Part shown: piece by piece, positions 1 to 12,900 of the stretch
Layout of the letters: every line of letters starts with the position of its first letter
Position numbering within the stretch: the first letter of the stretch is position 1
Assembly: GCA_963920705.1 (NCBI GenBank)
Contig: OY987237.1
Location: forward strand, 3,998,601-4,062,600
DNA from: Odiellus spinosus
Taxonomy: Eukaryota; Arthropoda; Arachnida; Opiliones; Phalangiidae
Length of the DNA stretch: 64,000 nucleotides
Reading direction: 5' to 3'
Translations under genes and position numbers: made by a program
The notes under the pieces: generated by a model
The model's database searches: none
The model's input: only the letters and a program-made list of their open reading frames with translations
What the model was told of the DNA's origin: nothing

Positions 1-390
1 TTTATTTACTTATGGATAAACCAATTTAACAAAGGTAAAGAGCCAAATTTTAGAAATTAAACATATTTGTCTTAAAATTTTCAAAACAGTCGTCACATTT
101 TTTTAAACACTATTTTCAAGTGTTTGATTTTCATCTCGTTGTTAATCTTTAAGATTATTCATTTTTTTCTGACCCCTGAGAAACTAAAACATTACAAATA
201 CGCAAAAAAAAAAAAAAAAAATCATGCTTTGTCATGTTTGTAAATTCATTTGTTCAAAAACAAAAAAAAAAAAACAAGATCATCGGTTTTAGATTTAAAT
301 TATGCGCACACATTATTATAAGTATCTTCTAAACTATTTACTCTAACCTATTATTTTTTTCCCTCACCATTTTCTTACTTAAATGACACT

Positions 391-522
391 TTAATTGTAA
401 AAAAAAAGTTTTCCTCCAAAATTTTTCTTTTGGGTCTGAATTACTTCCAAAACCTTAGGTTGTGCTGTAGCATCCGTTCGTAATGCTTCAAGTCTTTCGT
501 CTTGAGTGTTTATTTGTGACAT
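391..522 (-). CDS. Possible small or terminal coding exon, unrecognised
   Basis: An open frame on the minus strand ends at 391. From the internal ATG at 522 it codes 43 residues (MSQINTQDERLEALRTDATA at the start, ending KNFGGKLFFYN). The composition, acidic/basic and Gln/Thr-rich with few low-complexity codons, looks more protein-like than the surrounding AT-rich DNA. The frame stays open for another 27 codons upstream, to 603, so this could instead be the last exon of a longer gene. I see no diagnostic motif. It may be chance. Confidence 0.25.
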   Translation of the reverse strand: MSQINTQDERLEALRTDATAQPKVLEVIQTQKKNFGGKLFFYN

Positions 523-603
523 GTTTACTTTCTTTTTCCCTTTTGCGACTCCATTCGTAATTTCTTGGTTTTCATTAGAAAACTTACAAAATAAGTTTAA
601 CAA

Positions 604-2300
604 AGTTACCCATTTATTTATTTAATCGTCATTAAATCGTTTTTAAAATATAATACGCGTTATTGCGCGACATTCCACACGTACGCGAACATCTAATAGA
701 AACTTTAATTACGAAAGAGTATGAGAAACAATTAAAACTGAAAAAAAAAATCCTTTGAATAATTTTCAAAGTAATATTTTTGGGAATTTTTTGATGATTA
801 TTACGTTGCGTTTAATGATTTACGTCAGACCTTTGGGAAAAAAATTGGAAAAAACGTAAAAGAAATTTATAAGAGGTGTTTTTTTCGTGTATAAATATAA
901 GTAAAAAAAAAAAAATGTACAGAATTAAATTTATATTTAATAAAATACAAAAATATTATTGTAATAAATAATAATTATTAACGCCTTAGAGTGTCATATA
1001 AGTAGGAAATGAGCGGCTGCCCGTGAATCTCAAAATCATGGCAGTTTATTTTAAAAATGATAGTAAACACTATAGTGTGTTTGTTACAAAATAAAAACGC
1101 GAACGAAATGAATTTTCTATAAAAGAAAATAACATCGTTTGACCGTAATCCTGCCTGAATAAAAAATAACGATTGCGGGTTAAATCTTAAACAAAGTTAA
1201 CGTTTAACCAAAATTAAACAAAAGATATTTAAATGAAAATAAATTTGAAAATACAAATAAATTTTGGTTGCGAATAATTTTACGACAGCCCGTAAATAAT
1301 AAACCTGAATAAAAAAAAAATATTGCACACATTGTAGAGAATTTTTGGACAATGTACATTGAACTTATAAAAAATGAGGTTAAATAAGATTAAATTTAAG
1401 TATAATTCAGATTTAATAATTTACGAAGAAAAAAGGTAAATGATGGATAATGAAAAAAAAAAAACCTCCCTTGTAAATATTGTACACATTTTTTGTCTCC
1501 CTGTTTGAATAAAAGTAGATAAAGTGGAATTATAATTTTGTGGAGCTGTCATTTGTAGTTTTATACAATTTTCATTATTTATGTGATGATTTAAAATAAA
1601 TAAAAATAATAAAATTTAAAAATAGAAATATACAATAATAAAATGATAAATACAAAAATATATAGGCTTTTTCGTTTTAATGTTTATAATAGAAACTGCG
1701 CTGTAGAAACAGGATTATTAAATTGTTTCTTGATATATATGCAAAAAGAAAACAAATAATCAATTTAATTTTATTAATATACATGAAAAGGTTCCTATGG
1801 GTTTAAATTTTGTAATTCGGGTTCCCTTTGGAGTTTGTTATAATGTAAAACCTTGCATTTATTGATCAGTACATACAGGATATTTGGATCAATATTTTGA
1901 ATGCACGCATAGCAACAGTGATTTTTATTTAACATGGTGCCATTATAACTCTTTTTGTAGATGAAAAGAACTTTAAAACACAACTACGAGGTAATGAAAA
2001 TAATTTTATTGATATAGTGAGGTAAGATGACGAGGTTTTATGTCAAACTAGTCTAATTTTTATTTTCTTTAGATGTATTTCGACACCATTTGATTGAAGG
2101 AAAATAAATTAAGTTAACTGTTTATGCAAGGTTTCCGTAAGTCAGGAAAAACCTGGAGATATTGTCTACAGACTTTTTTCATTGTACTTTGTGTCCCTGT
2201 AAGATTTCAGGGACATTTCTTTATCTCAAGTCCTAGAGATGAAATTCAAGCTTTGTATATGTTTGCGTAGAACACTTCTAATTTTTAACTTTCTGTTCTA
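604..2300. other. AT-rich DNA with no recognised gene
   Basis: This stretch has many A-runs and short stop-rich frames. I find no coding exon, RNA gene or repeat with clear ends. It probably includes the 5' region of the small + strand gene at 2330, because a splice acceptor (ttctag at about 2295-2300) precedes that gene's start exon. The stretch 1-390 is likewise A/T-rich with homopolymer runs and nothing recognisable. Confidence 0.5.
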
Positions 2301-2329
2301 GGTGAATATTCAGCAGTAGAAGATTGATA

Positions 2330-3497
2330 ATGTTTAACACTTCATTGTGGAAATTTGATGATGAGTCAACGAAGGGAACCACGACAAAATTAACCACCAA
2401 ATCAAAAGATAGTACAAGTATTTTGGAATTGTTTAAAGAAGAAGTGGATTACACTGAGGTACTTGAATCTTATTATAGACGTTTCAGCATGTACCTGACA
2501 TGCATGTAGATTTAAAGGGAGCCCAAAGGGGGTGCAAATAGAGGGGTCGACATTTTTAAAATACGTCATCATGGGAACCAATTGTGGGGTTCAAAATAGC
2601 CGCTAGAACTATCCTGGCGCTAGGTGTTTGGGCGCGTTCCCCGATATGTAGTATTCCGCGTTTCCCCGAGTCCTCCCACTCCCTACTCCAACGTGGGCCT
2701 CGTGGCTCCACCCCGGATCCGGATGGTGCCTATTTACGCCAGGGCTCTTAACGAAAAATAGTTCCCTATCACGTGTAGTGACGTTTTTTAAAAATGTCTT
2801 CCCCCCCATATTGGTCTTTTGCACCCCCTTTGGGCTCCCTTTAATTCAACTTATTTTCTAGATTTTGGATGAAAATATTTATCAAGATAGTGAAAAGTAA
2901 GATTCCCATAATATTTCCTAGAGATTCAAAAATATTACAAAGAAAGGGTACTAATCTTGTCTCATGACAAACCACACGCGCTTGTTCGTTTGATTTAATA
3001 ACTCACTTATGTGGTTAATTTTTTGATTTAACTGATGATTTCAGATATTTCACAAGTTCCGATGAGGAAATTGAGATCATTTCAAACTTAAAAATCAATC
3101 CCTATTTCAATTTACTGCTGAGACTCGAGATACAAGCGCAAGAAAGTGAAGAAACTGTACGAAAACGAAATCAACATGAAAAAATAGTTAAGTTAATTTT
3201 CCTGAAAGTCCAGAAATACCATTTTGTGGAAAATGGTTTAAAAATTTTATTCTAATTTTGAAGGTGAAGCATCTAGAAGAAGTAAGCGAAGAATTTTGCC
3301 AAGCTATCAAAGATATTGAACCAGAAATTAACGAGGATAGTAAATTTGCTAATCCTTTGGATCCTGAAGAGCTTAAAAACATGTTTCGATGTGGTGACCC
3401 CAATGATCTGAAGCTATGCGGGACAGTGGAAGTGGTGATTCAGAAAGAAGGTGTCAGGCACCAAAATCAATTCATAGAGAGTGACCCGTCAGAGTGA
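2330..3497 (+). CDS. Unrecognised small acidic protein, four coding exons
   Basis: Coding exons are 2330-2458, 2862-2896, 3045-3186 and 3264-3497. Each junction has GT-AG signals (GAG|gtactt, ctag|ATTT, AAAA|gtaaga, tcag|ATA, ATA|gttaag, gaag|GTGA), and the phases join into 179 residues. A 5' UTR acceptor at about 2300 suggests a further non-coding exon. The protein is acidic. It has a Lys/Thr/Ser-rich N-terminal stretch, then a helical segment (YFNLLLRLEIQAQESEETVR) followed by a charged region that looks like a short coiled coil (HLEEVSEEFCQAIKDIEPEI). There is no signal peptide or membrane segment. I do not recognise the family. A TTAA-flanked MITE sits in intron 1. The gene is convergent with AASDH, with only about 190 bp between the two stop codons. 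Confidence 0.7.
2512..2844. mobile_element. TTAA-flanked MITE (333 bp) in intron 1 of the small gene
   Basis: Both ends carry TTAA, followed inward by the inverted repeat AGGGAGCCCAAAGGGGGTGC. The inversion continues imperfectly for roughly 60 bp (left GGGGTCGACATTTTTAAAA, mirrored near 2786-2815). Exact TTAA duplication is typical of piggyBac and Kolobok elements. There is no transposase frame, so it is non-autonomous. Its interior is far more GC-rich than the flanks. Confidence 0.85.
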
Positions 3498-3681
3498 ATT
3501 AGAATTGGTGACTATTTCTACACCTTTTCTGAAACAGTTATGGAAAAATTGATCTGTTAAAATACCGGAATGTTTAACTACAGGTTTTTCAGCCTACAAT
3601 GGACACTTAATTGATACTAAGTGAAACCAATTTTACCGTTAAAACGATAATTTCAAACTTGATAGTTTCATTTATATAAAA

Positions 3682-3687
3682 TTTATT
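3682..3687 (-). terminator. Poly(A) signal AATAAA of AASDH, overlapping the stop codon
   Basis: On the minus strand the stop TGA (3689-3687) and the AATAAA hexamer (3687-3682) share one A. The 3' UTR must therefore be only a few tens of bases if this signal is used. Confidence 0.7.
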
Positions 3688-5289
3688 CAAGTTATATTAA
3701 AGCAATACACGTTATTGTCTCTACAACCAAGAACCAAGTATCCATTATAATAAATTGGCGAACTGAAAATTTCTCCTGAAAGTTTTTCATTAAAAATCAC
3801 GTATCCTTCATCATTCGCGATATAAAGAGTTCCATTTGTCGAAGCAAAGACAGCCAGTTCCCGATCCCCGTGAAAAAATGTACTAGGGGTTCCATATACC
3901 TGACTGTCGACTCGAATCAACCATTTTTGATGACCATTTAGAGGATCGAGACAATGCAAGGAGTTGTTCTGACTACCAATCAAAATGTTTCCAGCTTTGG
4001 TTACGGAGGGACTGCAGAATATTGGTTTTCCACAGTCAAATCTCCATACCTGGATAGTCAAAAGATACTTCAAGGTCAAATTTTAAGAAAACTTCAATCT
4101 TCATTACTTCATTTCCATCATCATCGAAGAAGTAAATATTTCCATCAACACAGCCAAGACAAACACCCGTTTCCAAAGAAAGAGGTGAGGAAAATAATGG
4201 TTTTCCTATGTTTCTTTGATGTTTTATTCTTAACTTTATCTGCCAATGCAATTATTAGTTTAAAGTGTCCAAGTTTATTGCACATACAAAGCTATTAGAG
4301 AGAATGAGAAAGTGAAAGCTATCAGAAGTAAATGTTTGGGAAGTAGGTAATTCCCCTTTAATTAGCGTAAGGCATACCTCGTATCCCTAAAAACACTGTT
4401 AGTAATAGTAAGATAGATGGCGCTTTCTAATCAAGTAGTGAAGCGTGCTAGGAAGTTACTGGCTCCTTATCTCTCCTACTATACCTCGTTATCATTCTAC
4501 GTATATAAAGATAGTACAAAAAGTTACATCTTTAATACCTTCTTTCCCTATTTGCTTCTGAAGTAACCTAAGATCATGTGTTTTGATCACATTCAATTTC
4601 TCAAACTCTATTTCCCCCGTTCAATGAAGCAAGGATATTTTTTAATTTGAGATTGTGTCGGGTTTAGCTTTGTTAAGTGCTGATAACTTTTATACAACTG
4701 AATATGACACTAAAATTATGCCATTACAGGATCAACTGCCAATAATTTCCCATCCAAGGATGCAACGTAGATGATGGACGGATTGGTTTTAATTGAAGGT
4801 GAGGCAAACAAACTTCCATCCCCCATTTTTAACCGCTTTATCAGTTCACCAGTCTAAAACAGAAGTATTAATTAGTCCACTTAACAGTCTATATTTTAAC
4901 AATATCATCTGACCTTAGTATTCAAAATATATAAGTTTTTATCATGGGAACAGCAATAGACTATATCTTTATCAGGATCAGAAACTGGGCTACTTTTAAC
5001 TTCACTCCCAGTTTGAAATTTCCATTTTAATTTACCATCTCTGACCCTAATGCAATACAGGTGATAATCGTAACAACCTAAATTTCAACAAGGTTTATAT
5101 TTCTATCACAAATTTACAGAAATTTAGTTGAAAAAATAATACCAAATAAGATGTTTTGACCATCATAAGATACGCAGGCTGATGATTCTATACGATCAGG
5201 AACTATTAAAGACCAATATGGTACACCAGTTGCAATATCAAGGGCCACAAATTTACCCGAGTGAGATCCAATGAAAATAACACAGTTAC

Positions 5290-5324
<35 letters not shown>

Positions 5325-8300
5325 ACGCTTATTTTACTTTGGTTAAAGGAAAAATGTATTCAACCCTACTATGAATATCCATACTCCATAGTGATGTAGC
5401 TCAAGCCCTTTTGCAACACGAAGTTGCACCCCATATTACCAACGTAGGAACAGGCCCTTACCGAAAAAAGTTAGTCTGATCTGAAGAGGTCCTCAAGAAC
5501 ACTACAAAATTCTTGGGGGAAGTCTTTAAGACTTCCCCAAGACTTCTTGACATAATGAAAGAGGGGCCCCACCCCAAAGGTATAGCTATATGGTTTGGTA
5601 TTCATAGTAAGAGATAAATTCATGGTAAAAGGTAATGTGACTATTCAATAATCACCTTTGATAGCTTACAACTAATGGTGTGGCATCTATACACTTTGAA
5701 AGATCAAATTTCCATCTTAATTTCAATTTAATTCCAAGTGATTCAGGTTTAGGATTAATATTTTGGAAACAACAATCATCATTGCAGATGCATTTAGTTT
5801 GATTTTTGGAACGGCTTATTGCTTGGTAACATTCCGTTACTTCAATTGTTTTATTAAAAATTATCTCAGGCTCAAAATCTCCTTTGATATTGACTTTTAA
5901 TTCATCACGAGGTAATGTGGTACCAGAAATATATTCCAAAACTGATTTGTAATCGGAATGAAGTAGTTTATCCAAAATTAAAGGATAGGTTTTGTTTAGG
6001 TGGTGTTCTAAGTCGATAGTAAACTGCACAGCAGTCACGGAATCACAGCCGTATTCTAAAAAGTTACTGGACTTGTCTATTGAATCTACTTTAGTGTATT
6101 CCTAAAATGAAATGCTCAGAATTAACTTGATAAAGCTCCATAGTTTTAAGATATTGTTTCAGCACGTAGAAAACTTATATTCTAGAATTCTAGTTTTGCA
6201 GATGAACAGCCTTAAAATGTAACATATTTGTACCGCTGTATCTCGCAAAACATTGACTCTTAGCAAAATTTACCTTCCACAGTCTATACAGCAAATCACT
6301 GGGATTCGTTTTAGGTGTGCTTTGTGTAAACTTATTTATTTCTCTGTTATCAAAGATTTCCGTAAGAGATTTAGTATCTATTTTTCCTAGAAATCAATAG
6401 AATTGTCATAGAAAGATCATTTTGAAACGATATCACCAGGAGTATATAAGATATCCCTTAGGGGAAGTATGAAAAGCCAATACTAGCAACATTAAAATTT
6501 AAAACTGGCTAATAACAAGATTACGTAGCTATCTAAGACATTACCGTTGCAGTGGACTCAGAATTTAAAAAGGCCCAGCTCTCACGTGCCAATAAATGTG
6601 TAATTCAGTCTCCATAAAAATGGTGGAACTATAATATTATTTTCTTGAGTTTTAAGGCAAAACTTAATTACGGGTTTTTCACTTAATTTCATACTTCTCC
6701 CCAAAGGGGGTTTCTTATTTATTTCTGATATCACATAAACTTTACCATGATACGTAACGGGTAATTGCGAAATAAAGCATACTTCGATAGGAATTTTAAT
6801 TTCAAGATTCTCTCTGATAAGTTTTACTACATAATCACGCGTAACTTGAAACTTTTCTTCAACTGGGACGGCAAAAACAATAACTATGGCTTTAACTGGG
6901 TGGTATAGAACGTGATAACTCTGAAAATCGTTAATTGTATCTAAAGTTGAATTTATAGATGACAAATGGATCTTTTTCCCATTATATTTGATCACATCAT
7001 CTATCCGATGCTTGTAAAAAATATTGCCATTCATTTCTTGAACCCAATCACCAGTTGCACGCCATATTATTTTGTCCCTGATAAATTTTTCATCATTTAT
7101 TAGACAAACTCTAGTTTTACTACCTATAAAAAAAGGTGAAATTCTCATTATTGAAATTGTAAAATCTATCACGGTATATTTTTACCAATGTATAACTCTC
7201 CAGAATTAATATTAGGCTCGTTAACATTTTGGTCTCTGATTTCAATATTAGTTTCTAAAATTGGTTGCCCAATAGGAATTTCGTCTCTACAAATATTTAA
7301 GATTATAAATTTAGAATAGGGTTGTCATATGATTGTGGTACAACATGTTCCCGGGCCACTAAATCAAAGATTTACTTTTTTGTGCCCCATGCGAAGGACA
7401 CACAGAAATTTTGGAGGCCCCCCCACCCCCTAAAAATTTACTTTAGGTCTGTGGCCTCTTTTATAAATTTATTTCCGGTAAGGATCCTAAATCCAGTAAA
7501 GTGACCCAAGCCACAGCTTCACTTTATCTGGGTCTGGGGTTCCCAAAATTTACTTCAGGTAAGGGTCCCAATTAAATCCAGATAAGTGCCCCTACTCAAG
7601 CTCTGAGATTTTACCATAAATTCAACTTCTAACTTAGGTCTGGGACCAAAAAGGTTTTCTTTGGGTCAGGGCCCCAAATGACGTGAAGTTCCCCACACCC
7701 CAACTTGACTTAAAGTGGCAATCTGCCATTTTTAAACGTGAAAATTCTAGAGCAGATAGGGCCTATAATCTGGGTCTGAGAATAGTCAGGGAAATTTAAT
7801 CCAAAAGTTTTAAGTTGATAGGCCCATGGGGAGTTAAAATTATATAGCAGCCCCGTAAACTTAAAAATCTACAAACTCTTCAGAAAAGGATATTTTGTAG
7901 CAAGTTGCCCAGCATGAAACTTCTGTAGTTCCATAAACATTGTAAAACTGGGTTTGATTTCCATTTTGACGTATGTCTCTTAGCCATTTAATAGATGGAA
8001 ATTTTTCGCCTCCTAATATTACAAGCCTGAGACTCGTGTTTTTTGAAAATAAATGATCTTTTAGAGTTTGTTTTCCAAATCGATGTAGTAGAGATGGACA
8101 GCACTTTAAGAATTATTTAAAAATTAATTGGTTTTTCATTTTTGCTAGCATTTTATAATATATACCTGTATCACTGTAACTCTGGTTCTAATTAGTAATT
8201 TCAACAATAACTTGGGGGATTTTTTTACACTTTCTGGTATTATTACGAGAGTAGCTCCAGCAGAAAGGGTTAGAAATATTTCTATTACACTTGGATCAAA

Positions 8301-9344
8301 AGTTAGAGGCGCCAGGGAAGGTATTACATCATTTTCCCTGATATTAAAAATTGATCTATATGGTAAAGTAATATTTCAAATTTTTGCGTAAACTTAGTGC
8401 AGGATTATTTACTTATGCTATTGAGATATTTACTGGAAATGTTTTAAATTTGGTTGAATACACTTTTCGGGTACTTTGACAATTTTGGGTGTATTTGTTG
8501 TGCCAGAAGTTTGAACTACATAAATTAAATTAAAATTTTTTTCATTTGTTGGTTGTAAATTTTCATTCAAATTATCATTGAGAAGAAAAAATAGTTCTCC
8601 TATTTTAGTATTTATTTTCCTCGCAATTTTCCACTCAGAATTGCTGTTTAACTTCTAAAAATAAAATTTACAAATAGATATCTACGAATTTAATTGGAAA
8701 GGAGAAAAATATTAAAAGAAAAAATTTAATTACGCAAAAGAGATCTTTTGAGCAAATTGTCAGTCTAATATGCAAATGGAAAGAGACACTTTTCATATTT
8801 CTCAAGGGGTCATTGACATTGACAAAGATAAAAAACATATTTGCTTTTAATATCCTGAAAGGATAATTTTTTTTTAGCTCGAGCAGTCCGATGTAATTAT
8901 AGGTTTTAATTCTGAGATGGATGCAGAAAAAAATGGGTGGGGTTATAAATCTTTTACCAGAAAGCAAGGTGTCAAGTTGACAATTTGCTTTCTGGTCAAC
9001 TGCTTTTTACCCGAAAGAGAAGGGTAAACTGCTAATGGGCAAAAATTTCTAGATCCACCCCTTCTTTTAATTTAGCATTAAGTAATTCCATAGTATTATA
9101 AATTTCCGGTGTACCCTAAAATAAGTGGAGGGATTAGTAAAGATGGGTACATTATGCAAAAAACTCCATTTTGGCTGGTAGATTTTAATGAGGAGTTCAG
9201 AGATGACAATATGTTGTGAATTTTATCAGAAATATCACGTAGATCAAAATATGTTAAATGTGTTTCAGTTTCTTCTATAAATATTGCAGCTTTTTGGTTT
9301 TTGAATCTCTTGGTGGATTCCTCTATAGCATTGTATATGTCCAT
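3687..9344 (-). CDS. AASDH: AASDH-type acyl-activating enzyme (adenylation + carrier + PQQ-like repeats)
   Basis: Resolved exons, 5' to 3': 9344-~9112, 8654-8434, 8355-8166, 8103-7877, 7286-7186, 7123-6746, 6386-6274, 6101-5656, 5291-5143, 5077-4914, 4853-4728, 4239-4108, 4049-3687. Phases agree at every junction from 8654 onward. The adenylation domain shows VVQTSGTTNTPKIVKVP (P-loop), LAPLTFDPSVIEIF, YNVYGTTEVSCWAT, TGDWVQ and KHRIDDVIKYNGKKI, then LPVTYHGKID. A carrier domain follows with the phosphopantetheine serine in FLEYGCDSVTAVQFT. Six or more PQQ/beta-propeller repeats follow (LRWKFD, IGSHSGKFVALD, GKLKWKFQTGSEVKSSP, IGKPLFSSP, VWRFDCGKPIFCSP, GCRDNNVYCFNIT). This order is specific to the AASDH (ACSF4/U26) family, which activates beta-alanine or related acids; the animal role is poorly defined. 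The link between exon 1 (ends near LILG) and the exon at 8654 is unresolved: one exon is missing, or there is an indel near 9110. Confidence 0.93.
5512..5541. repeat. Near-perfect 30-bp hairpin in an AASDH intron
   Basis: CTTGGGGGAAGTCTT is followed directly by TAAGACTTCCCCAAG, an almost perfect palindrome with one G/C length difference. A (A)n tract lies about 200 bp away at 5294-5321. It is isolated, with no sign of a gene. It may be the core of an eroded fold-back element. Confidence 0.6.
7287..7876. repeat. AASDH intron with degenerate GGGTC/AAATTTACTT repeats
   Basis: This 590-bp intron holds loose copies of a motif of about 100 bp (CCCTAAAAATTTACTTTAGG, CCCAAAATTTACTTCAGG, then further decayed versions). 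The copies are too diverged to define a unit. No coding frame fits the gene here. Confidence 0.45.
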
Positions 9345-9976
9345 GTTGTCAACCCCCTTTCGTATTATCCCCCCACTAAGTGACCAAGGCTTATATTATA
9401 AAATTGAGTGTGGGAAATTATTGTTTTTGCCTGGAAAAAAATATTGAATTATAATAATTTGTTTATTAAACAGAAATGAAAGTTTAAATTAATTTAATTA
9501 CTTTTAAAAATGTGTTTTACGTGGAATTCTTACTAAAAATGGCTTCTATACTTTTTCTAGTTCTAGCCAATCAAAGTCGATTATTTAGATCATGTGTCGC
9601 GATTTAAAGTTAAAGGATGGGTGGAGGCCAAAGGTTAAGAGAGGCTGAGAGGGTCTGAGGGACCGCTTCGAGCATTTTTATTATGTTTGGGCCACTTTGG
9701 CTATTTAAAAATAATTAATTAGTTAATTTAAAGCCGAAAAATTGTATATACCTCTAAATTTCAAGTAAGTAAGCTAAAATAACCGAAATTAATTAAAACG
9801 GCCTAGGCTTACAATTGCAGAATTATTTTTGGCTTTTGGAAGGCCTAGGCCTAATTAGCTTACAGTGTTGAATGTTCAGTACTACAGTACTAGTTCACAA
9901 ATTGAAATTCACCATTGATTTACGTGATCTGTGTTTTCAATTTTGGTTGTAAATTTATTTTAATATCCTTCAGAGA
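9345..9976. promoter_or_regulatory. Head-to-head intergenic region of AASDH and ADCY9
   Basis: The two start codons are 632 bp apart on opposite strands, so the promoters of both genes probably lie here, or just upstream of a 5' UTR intron of ADCY9. A splice acceptor (ttcag at 9969-9973) sits three bases before the ADCY9 ATG, so the ADCY9 transcription start lies further left. No TATA box or core element stands out convincingly. Confidence 0.45.
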
Positions 9977-12900
9977 ATGGCATCTGTTAGTTTTTCTCAA
10001 CAAGGCTCAGCCCAAGGTGATTGCGAAGAAGCCACAGTGCAAATAGCCATACACCCCTCTCATGCGTCATATCAACAAGGACCTCGTCCCTCAACTAGAA
10101 GTCTCAGCTTCCAAGACTCTCAAAAGAAAAAACCCCGGTGTTTTGTTTTATTCGATAGGGCTTCCAGTTCCTTTTGGAATCCCCATTTTGACTCCGGTAT
10201 TTTAGAAGAACAATATCAAAAAAGTACTTTTCCCCAAACGTGTCAACGTTTTCAGTACGCGTTGCTTTACGTTTTTGTCACTTCAGTTGCTTATTGTATT
10301 TACTTCGCATGCATGGCTAGAGCCCATTGGATCCCATTTGTGGTTTCCAGCTTCATCCTAACCTTTTATGTTGTGTCAGTGCTTCTGTTCACCTATACTG
10401 ACTATTATCAAAACTATTACATCCCTGTGTCGATAGTAACAAGCTTAGTCCTTTGCTTAGCTTCTCTATTAATATTCATTGTGTACACAACGGACAGCAG
10501 TCCTGATAAAATGGACTTGTCACCAATAGGGATGTTTTCTATCTGTATCGAACTTTTGCTTCTAATGTACACCGTGATACCTTTACCCTTGTATTTATCC
10601 GTAATTGTCGGAAGTTCCTATTCAACAGTTTACGAAATATTATCCGCCATTTTCGTAACCAACGACTTATCCATTATCCTCGTTAGAAGCGCGTTACAAA
10701 TTTGTATCCATTTAATAAGCATCCACACAATGTTAATGGCGGAAGTTAGAATGAGAAACACTTTTATGAAAGTCGGTCAATCGCTGTTAGTCAGACGGGA
10801 CTTGATAATTGAGAAGCGTTTAAAAGAAAAGATGATCCACTCAGTCATGCCACCCAAAGTGGCCAATTGGTTGATGGCCACTCAAGAGGCTGAAGAAGAA
10901 GAAGAGTGCGAAATTGGTGATATGGATGGGGAGAGGAGAGTTTCGGCTAGTCCACGACAGTCTGAACTCAGCTTTCGACCTTTTAACATGCATCGGATGG
11001 AAGATGTCAGTATTTTATTCGCAGACATTGTTGGTTTCACAAAAATGAGTTCTAATAAATCGGCGGAACAATTGGTTGGTCTTTTGAATGACCTGTTTGG
11101 ACGATTTGATTGCCTTTCTGGGAAACTGGGATGCGAGAAAATAAGCACATTAGGAGACTGCTACTATTGCGTATCAGGGTGTCCCGAGTAAGTTCTTACT
11201 TTTTTAGGAATTTGTCTAAGAGAGATGTTAAGACTATAAGTTTGAAAATTTGTACAGACCTAGGCCGGATCACGCCAAATGTTGCGCTGAAATGGGTTTA
11301 GGAATGATAAAAGCCATTGGAGAGTTTGATGATGATACTAACGAAGACGTGAATATGAGAGTTGGTATTCATACAGGAACTGTCCTATGTGGAATTGTGG
11401 GAACTTGTCGTTTCAAATTTGATGTCTGGTCAAACGATGTTACTTACGCCAATTTGATGGAATCAACTGGTAAACCGGGAAAGGTCCACATTTCAGAGTC
11501 AACGTATTTGTTTCTACAAGATCTTTATCATGTTGAAGATGGTCCCCCTAACAAGGGTATTCTTTTACAATAGTTGAAAAAAATTTTTAATCACACTTAT
11601 TCGTATCTTTTTCTAGGAAATAAAACGTATTTCATAAAAGGAAGAAAGCCGGGTGCCGTTTTCATGTATGATAGGGTAGCCACTCTTCACTCGGGAACAA
11701 CTCGACATTCGTGGCCCTCGCAATTAATTGAAAGGAGAGGCAGTAACCAAAGAAAACCTAGCTGTCAATCTGAAAAGTCAGCAAATGTGAACGAAGAAGA
11801 GGCTACTGCAGCTATGCCCATGCTTCAATACGCTCCTCAAGGCAGTCATTCTACCATCAGCAGCAGTAGGAAAGATTCCGGTATTCGAAGTCGTCATAGT
11901 AGCCTTCAAGATATGGTGAGTACTGTTAGAGAAGAAAAAAATAAACTTGTTTGGATCTAATTGGGGCCTCCTAATAAATATAGATGCTTGATACTACGAG
12001 TATTATGGCGGCCCATTTATTTAGTCATCGCGTCAGTGGCTACGAAACTTCCAGTCAGACTTCGGTGGCCGATACGGGTCGATCGAGTGGCTCTAGTTTA
12101 AGAGGGGCTAGCATTTTTGTGGACCCTAATGTCTCGCTCCATATTAGCTTGGCTCGTTTGCGTCACCTGCGCAAGCAATCTGACTTGCAGATGATTCGAT
12201 GCGTACAGTCTGACTCCGCCCATTTGGACTATTTTGTCAGGCCACCAGTTAATAGGTTCTCTCTATTTTTCGCCGATACTAAGATGGAGAACTCTTATCG
12301 CAAACGTTTTCACAATAAAAACCCCAAAGATGCCATATTAACTCTAGCTTCGGCTTCACTGAACACCTATTGTGATATTTTTTTCTCCACCGTGTTTTTC
12401 TTAGTTTTCGCTATTTCGTGTTTTTGCCTTTTCAAAGTCACCCTCCCTTGGATTTTATTGTTTACATTAGGGATGGCCTGGCTGGTATTTATTATTGTAT
12501 TATGCCTGTGCGAGATATTTTTTACCAAAGGTCACCGTCGGTCACCTTGCGTGTCTCAACTTTACAAGTTCTACACTCAATGGTACCCCTGGCATTTTTG
12601 CGGCGCCATTTTAGTCAGTTTACCCGCATGCTCGATTTACGCGAACCTCCTGTGCCAAGAAGTTTTGAACAATTCCAAGGCTCACGCCTTTTTCTTCCTA
12701 GTTTTAGTCTCGGTCGTACATTTTTGTAATTTTGCTCAGCTCAATTTCTGGCTTAAATCTCTGTTGGCTGCCCTAAGTGGCCTCGGTATGGTAGTTCTAT
12801 TAACTACCTCTCATTTTTGTCCCAAAGAAGTCCCATTCCTAACCAATACGCAAACCCCTCTCCGAGTTAATACCACTCTAACTTTTCAAGAAAATAATCC

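Noticed and set aside
8668..8967. 99-codon minus frame inside AASDH
   Set aside because: The translation is low-complexity and hydrophobic and fits no part of AASDH; it lies between exons with no suitable splice signals.
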